DNA of 64,000 nt from Camillea tinctor (Eukaryota; Ascomycota; Sordariomycetes; Xylariales; Xylariaceae). Of this stretch, positions 59,794 to 64,000 are shown piece after piece. The notes under the pieces were generated by a model, which was given only the letters and a program-made list of their open reading frames with translations, made no database searches and was not told where the DNA came from. Numbering within the stretch: the stretch's first letter is position 1; each line of letters starts with the position of its first letter. The translations under genes were made by a program, and so were the position numbers. Location: positions 248,001-312,000 of the forward strand of contig MU394086.1 of assembly GCA_022578605.1 (NCBI GenBank), given 5' to 3'.

Positions 59794-60004
59794 GGATTGC
59801 AATGCATAACAAGGCGTTTTAGGGTTGGGTTTATGAGCTAGAATTCAGCTGTCACTGATAGGCATATATGATTTTAGTATGCATAACTTTGCAATAGACC
59901 TTTGTTGTTTCGTCATAAAGCACCTGCCCCCTTCGACACTCTTTCCACCATTCAAAAGTAAAATGGATATCTCCAGTTTACAAAACAGTATTCAAAAGCA
60001 AGAC
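59794..60004. other. Short convergent spacer
   Basis: 211 bases between the stops of DAP2 and the CoA-transferase gene. The two transcripts may overlap at their ends. Confidence 0.5.
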
Positions 60005-62204
60005 TTAATTATCATCCGTCACAACCTGAACGGTCAGGTCCTCCGGCCACCGCGGCTGATCGACGCCGTTCCCGCGCGTGCCAATCTGGTACCGGAGGTC
60101 TACAGCATCATCTTGATACTGCGCGATGGGCTTCACCTGGACGAACGTAACTTTTAGGTTCTCCGCCTTGCGCTGCTCGAAGAAAGACGGCTGGAACAGC
60201 GTCTGGGCGTCATGTTTGTGGAGCAGCTTTAGCATGGCCGGCAGTGAGAAGGACATCGCGTGGTAGTGCCGGAAAACGGGCGACCCGTGGCGCTTCCAGA
60301 GCTCGTCCCACGTGCCAGCGTCGTAAGTGCCGCAGGAGCGGACGAGCCATTGGGAGTAGTAATTGAGCGCAACCTGAATGTTGTTCAGTATCTAGTGAGG
60401 ATAGTGTATTCCTAGTGTTTTGTTTAAAGCTAGGCTTTCAACTTACGTCTACGCTATAGCTCCCGCCGTGTTCGGCTCGTTTGATCAGGGCGTCGAGAAC
60501 TGCTACCGTGCCGCTGATTCCGGTGCTAAAAGGATGATATGAGCAACTGAACAATCTATCTGGACGGCCTCGCGGGAACTTACCAGTAATCCGAGTTAGG
60601 GAAAACAGGCGTCACCGCCTCATCATTCCCCATCGCCCTCCCGTACTCCATCGACACACCACAGCACTACACGTTAAATCCATGTTAGTCAGTGAATGGC
60701 TTTCCCCCTTTTCTTCATCCCAGCTTCTACCCAAGGGTTTTCACTTACTGCATCACTAATCTGCTGCCACCCGCTACGATGGGTCCACGGCCCATACCAG
60801 CCGTAGCAGTTCTCACGCACGTGGATAATGCCTCGGGGACGGTCCTTCACGAGCTTAAAGATGGCCTCGCGTCCGAACCCTAAACGTTCCATGACCCCCG
60901 GCCGGTACCCGTCGACGACCACATCGGCGTCCTGGATCAGCGCCCGCAGCTTAGCCTGGTCGTCTGCGTTTTTGAGGTGCAGGTGGCTGTTCCACTTCCC
61001 CCAGTTCAGGTCCATGTGCAGCGCCGAGAAGTCGGTGATATGAGGGGAGGTTACACGCACTGAGTAGAAATGTTAATATTTGGATCCAATCCGGGAGGGT
61101 GAACGGATTTCCCCCTCCCCTCTCCTTCAACCCCAGGAACAGGGGAATCCAACGGAAAAGGGGGTATAAAGAAAAGCCAAAAATCACTTACTAACACTAG
61201 CCCCCATCTCCGCCAACCCCCTCGTCACCGACGGCCCAGCAATAACCCGCGTGAGATCCACCACCTTGAGCCCCGCGAGCGGCCTCTTCGCCGACGAAGG
61301 CACGCTCGCGCTCTCGGGCCACCAGCCCGCCGCCTGCGCGGACCCCGGCTGCCGGCCCATCTCGTAGAGCCCGATTTCCCCGCTCGCCTGCCCGTGCGCG
61401 CTGGCGAAGTACTCCGACGGCGTCCGCGCGATGGTACCCGCCTGCCGGTACTGCTCGTTCATGAGCTCGTCGAGGGCGCCCGACTCGTGCTGCGAGACGG
61501 CTGCTTGCATGCGCTGCACCGCGGCCTCGTAGGTGTCGCCTTCTGCGCCGTCGGGCGGGAGCCCGAGGGCCGTGAGGGCGGGCGTGGGGTTCATGCTTCC
61601 TGGTGGGTGGTTAGTGGGTTGATGGGGTAACTCCTGGGGGAAAATAAGGGGAGGAGGGGGGCGAATACGTACCGTGCACGTGGTAGAATCGCCCGTCTTT
61701 GGTCTTGTAGATGTTGGTCGCGAGCGTCCTGTGCAGTGAGGCCTGGGATCGGTGCAGATCCCGGCTCGGGAAGAGACTCAGGGTCTCCGGAGAAAACGGA
61801 TCCATGTGTACTGGCGTCCCGTCTCCTTTGACAAACTGGCCGAGCATCGGACTCATGAAGAATAGGGATGCGTGGTCGCTAGAAGACTTACATGTGAGCT
61901 CCTAAGCCCTTAAATGGGTACTTCTTCGTGCTTACGTATTTATGGTAACTTTCGGAGCCTCTACCTTATACTTCCGCCTGATGAGGCTGCTCAGCATGGT
62001 GGCCTCGAAGGCTTTCAGCGCGGAAACGCTCTCGGCGAAGCGCCAGTTGATGGGTATGCTCGGCTTCGGCGCCCCTTCGAACCGCACATTTTCACTCAGA
62101 CGTTCTAGCTCAGGAGGTAAATCTCTCATGAGAGGATTTCTTATGATGCCATCACGGAAGAGTGCCTGGGCTTCTCTAGGGACGGAATAGCCTTCAGAGC
62201 TCAT
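60005..62204 (-). CDS. CoA-transferase family III (CaiB/BaiF) protein
   Basis: Seven exons give 574 residues: 62204-61936, 61878-61673, 61599-61192, 61059-60749, 60666-60584, 60525-60447 and 60373-60005. All phases match. Joints restore YHVHGSMNPTPALTAL, GASVMRVTSPHITDFSAL and FPNSDYCTGISGTVAVLDAL. The first half has the LAGLKVVDLTRVIAGPSVTR start strand; the middle has DADVVVDGYRPGVMERLGFG. The Asp in NSDYCTG (about residue 424) aligns in type with the acyl-enzyme Asp of formyl-CoA transferase. The protein is longer than bacterial CaiB (about 400), as usual for the fungal two-segment form. It probably moves CoA between carboxylic acids or acts as a racemase-like enzyme; the substrate is unknown. 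A TATA box lies about 75 bases upstream. Confidence 0.9.
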
Positions 62205-62275
62205 GGTTATGGTTGTATAGATCGGTGCTGTATAGTATAGGGTTCTCAAGTTGTTTACTCTGGCACGCCATAGGA

Positions 62276-62286
62276 CTTTATATATA
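62276..62286 (-). promoter_or_regulatory. TATA box of the CoA-transferase gene
   Basis: TATATAAAG on the minus strand, about 75-80 bases before the ATG at 62204. Confidence 0.5.
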
Positions 62287-62784
62287 AGAGATCCCTTTCA
62301 AAGGGCCGAATATAAGGAATATCATGACCCCTGAGTACTCCACAATAGGTCAAGGGCCTTGCTATCGGCATTGATATTGACCCTACTCGATTCGGCTCCG
62401 AATTAGCGGTATATCCGCTAGTTCCTGAAAATATGATCCACTTGTCGGGATAAAGTTGACTAGGCGTTGTTTAACCCGTGGTGAACACCTAGAATTGACC
62501 GGAGATATGTGATGAGTACGGAAAGGGTACGTTTGTAAGAATTAGAAAGCTTATTACTCGTTATGAGTATTCACAGAAGTTCCATATTGAATATCAAACT
62601 TACTATGTGACCTAGCTACATATAATCGTCACGATACCTTCGTCCCAGAGGATCTAATAAACTCGAGACGAATTAAATACCATATGAATAGCTCCTGATC
62701 TTCCGATCATCCGGGATAGGTTTTTAAGTTGGCTCGGCGGGAGCTAACGAAACGCGGCTGAAGCGATCATTAGATATACTTGGT

Positions 62785-62846
62785 GAGCTTAATAGTAAGT
62801 GTAAGTTCGATTCCTATGAGCGCTATTGGTATCTTACTATTAACTC
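62785..62846. other. Imperfect inverted repeat
   Basis: GAGCTTAATAGTAAG at 62785-62799 faces CTTACTATTAACTC at 62833-62846, with one extra base in the left arm. It could form a hairpin with a loop of about 33 nt. Confidence 0.5.
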
Positions 62847-63775
62847 ATCTAATATACCATCCTCTCAATAGCACTAGGGCTATAAGCTCACACGCAACCG
62901 TGTATAGACATACGTAAAATAATATGACAATTAAAGCATAGAGTGATAAAAAGTCTCCGTTGGTCGAAGGTTAGGTGGGAGGCCAACCGAGGTAACCCAG
63001 TTTAAGCAACAAGGATCCCAGAAGCCGCCAATAATGAAGTATTCTGACTCATTCGTACATAAGTCGGTATGCGGGGCAACTCTCCAATTTTTTGAGCACC
63101 AACGTCGCCAAGACTATCATGGGATGAAGATGCTTCGATGGGTCTCTAGCTGTGGGAGAACATCGTGGGATTAGAGGTTATGAGTTTTAACCCCTCCTTC
63201 CGCCGCGGAAGCAATGAAGTGTTCTTTATGGATCATGTCAGAATGGTATCCGGTCTGTAACATAGGTAACATGCTATCTGCCGCATTTCACGCACTTAAG
63301 AGCCCCTTTTGAAGTATGATAAGGATGACCGATCCATTGTTTGATCATAACATATAATTAGGTGCTGTAAAAAGAGGTTTAAGTGGTAATTGACCGACTC
63401 GACTTGGCTAAGAAACCTAAATGAGAGGGGGGATACCAACTGACTTAGGGCAGCCTGATGAAACTAGGCAATGAAATCATGGAGAAGTTTGAATAAAAAT
63501 TCGAGTATTATAGACAACTCGAAATATTACACTAAGCTGGATCAAATGTCTGTATACGCTGGTCGTAACAGTTAATACGATGTGGTGAGTCCAAAGTGAA
63601 ATGAAAAAGATAGATCTAATTGCTTTATATAGGATGATGATATATCAAACCCTAATATCGAATTATTATATAGTATACAGATATAAATGCAGTATTCAAG
63701 AACGCTCCACAACTCCAACGCAATGCCGCTAATATCCCTATCTTCACAAACCTCCTTATCAAAATACGTAGTTCC

Positions 63776-64000
63776 TTACAACATCATAACAGCCCCCAGA
63801 AGACCAGCAGCTGCCATAGCACCAGCAAGGGCACCCGTAGGGCGAGCCGCAGCTCCCTGATCTACAGAAGACGTAGCAGAAGCCGCAACAGCGTTGTCTG
63901 AGCTAGTTTGGTTTGTGGTAGCAGTAGAAGAGGAAGAAATAGCAGTAGTCGCCTCTGTAAGGGATGGCAGAATACCCACAAAGCCTGTAGCCACACCCGC
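63776..64000 (-). CDS. C-terminus of a probable GPI-anchored protein (partial, start outside window)
   Basis: The frame runs open from the right edge of the window to a TAA at 63776. It shows ATGFVGILPSLTEATTAISS and a Ser/Thr/Ala-rich stretch, then GALAGAMAAAGLLGAVMML at the very end. A Ser/Thr-rich stalk followed by a short spacer and a hydrophobic tail with no further residues is the classic GPI-attachment signal of fungal wall and surface proteins. The catalytic or binding part, if any, lies beyond 64000 and cannot be judged. Confidence 0.65.
   Translation of the reverse strand, partial: AGVATGFVGILPSLTEATTAISSSSTATTNQTSSDNAVAASATSSVDQGAAARPTGALAGAMAAAGLLGAVMML

Larger units (their letters stand above)
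62205..63775. other. Intergenic, no gene seen
   Basis: 1.6 kb between two same-strand genes. A hairpin lies at 62785-62846. No coding region is supported. Confidence 0.5.

Overview
The window is nuclear DNA of a filamentous ascomycete (Pezizomycotina). The grounds are many short introns (about 45-220 nt) with GT..AG borders and CTAAC/CTGAC-like branch sites, together with fungal families: an RTA1 lipid exporter, a KTR/KRE2 GT15 mannosyltransferase, a DUF3425 bZIP, a fungal-specific transcription-factor domain, POL5, PAT1 and a NACHT-ankyrin NLR. Species or order cannot be fixed from the sequence. Most genes below were rebuilt by choosing splice sites that keep frame and restore family motifs. 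The exon joins are therefore inferences, although every proposed model closes in frame.

Layout, left to right. 1-431: 3' end of a fungal transcription-factor gene. 432-5886: mostly non-coding and AT-rich, holding two non-autonomous Tc1/mariner-like miniature elements (1375-1869 and 5055-5419) around an RTA1-family membrane gene (3543-4523, minus). 5887-8828: a seven-exon sterol-glucosyltransferase-like GT1 gene. 10.0-11.0 kb: two small putative genes. 11967-13834: a MYND zinc-finger gene. 15909-16553: a small beta-trefoil-like protein. 17542-20251: a ten-exon LtrA-type membrane protein. 22130-25375: a divergent pair of nuclear genes for mitochondrial proteins, an acyl-CoA dehydrogenase and ribosomal protein uS12m. 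25883-27548: GT15 mannosyltransferase. 30823-33392: mRNA-decay factor PAT1. 34723-37942: nucleolar POL5. 38.4-38.7 kb: a poly-A-flanked assembly gap. 38755-39734: a tyrosine-phosphatase-family gene. 41844-46675: a 1,455-residue NLR-type protein. 47746-48336: a YbjQ-like protein. 49017-51403: a secreted polysaccharide deacetylase with three upstream repeat domains. 53196-54243 and 54631-55421: convergent NmrA-like and bZIP genes. 56865-59793: dipeptidyl aminopeptidase with a 4-nt first exon. 60005-62204: CoA-transferase family III. 63776-64000: 3' end of a probable GPI-anchored protein gene.

There is no clear biosynthetic cluster. The window mixes conserved housekeeping genes (uS12m, PAT1, POL5, GT15, DAP2, ACAD) with accessory genes (NLR, deacetylase, GT1, trefoil, RTA1) separated by long AT-rich spacers. 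The most distinctive item is the NLR-type gene, which joins a lipase-like alpha/beta-hydrolase domain to a NACHT and divergent ankyrin repeats, the architecture of fungal non-self recognition and cell-death switches. Intergenic DNA repeatedly carries TACCTA/TAGGTA words, often as palindromes. No convincing tRNA, rRNA or CRISPR array was found.
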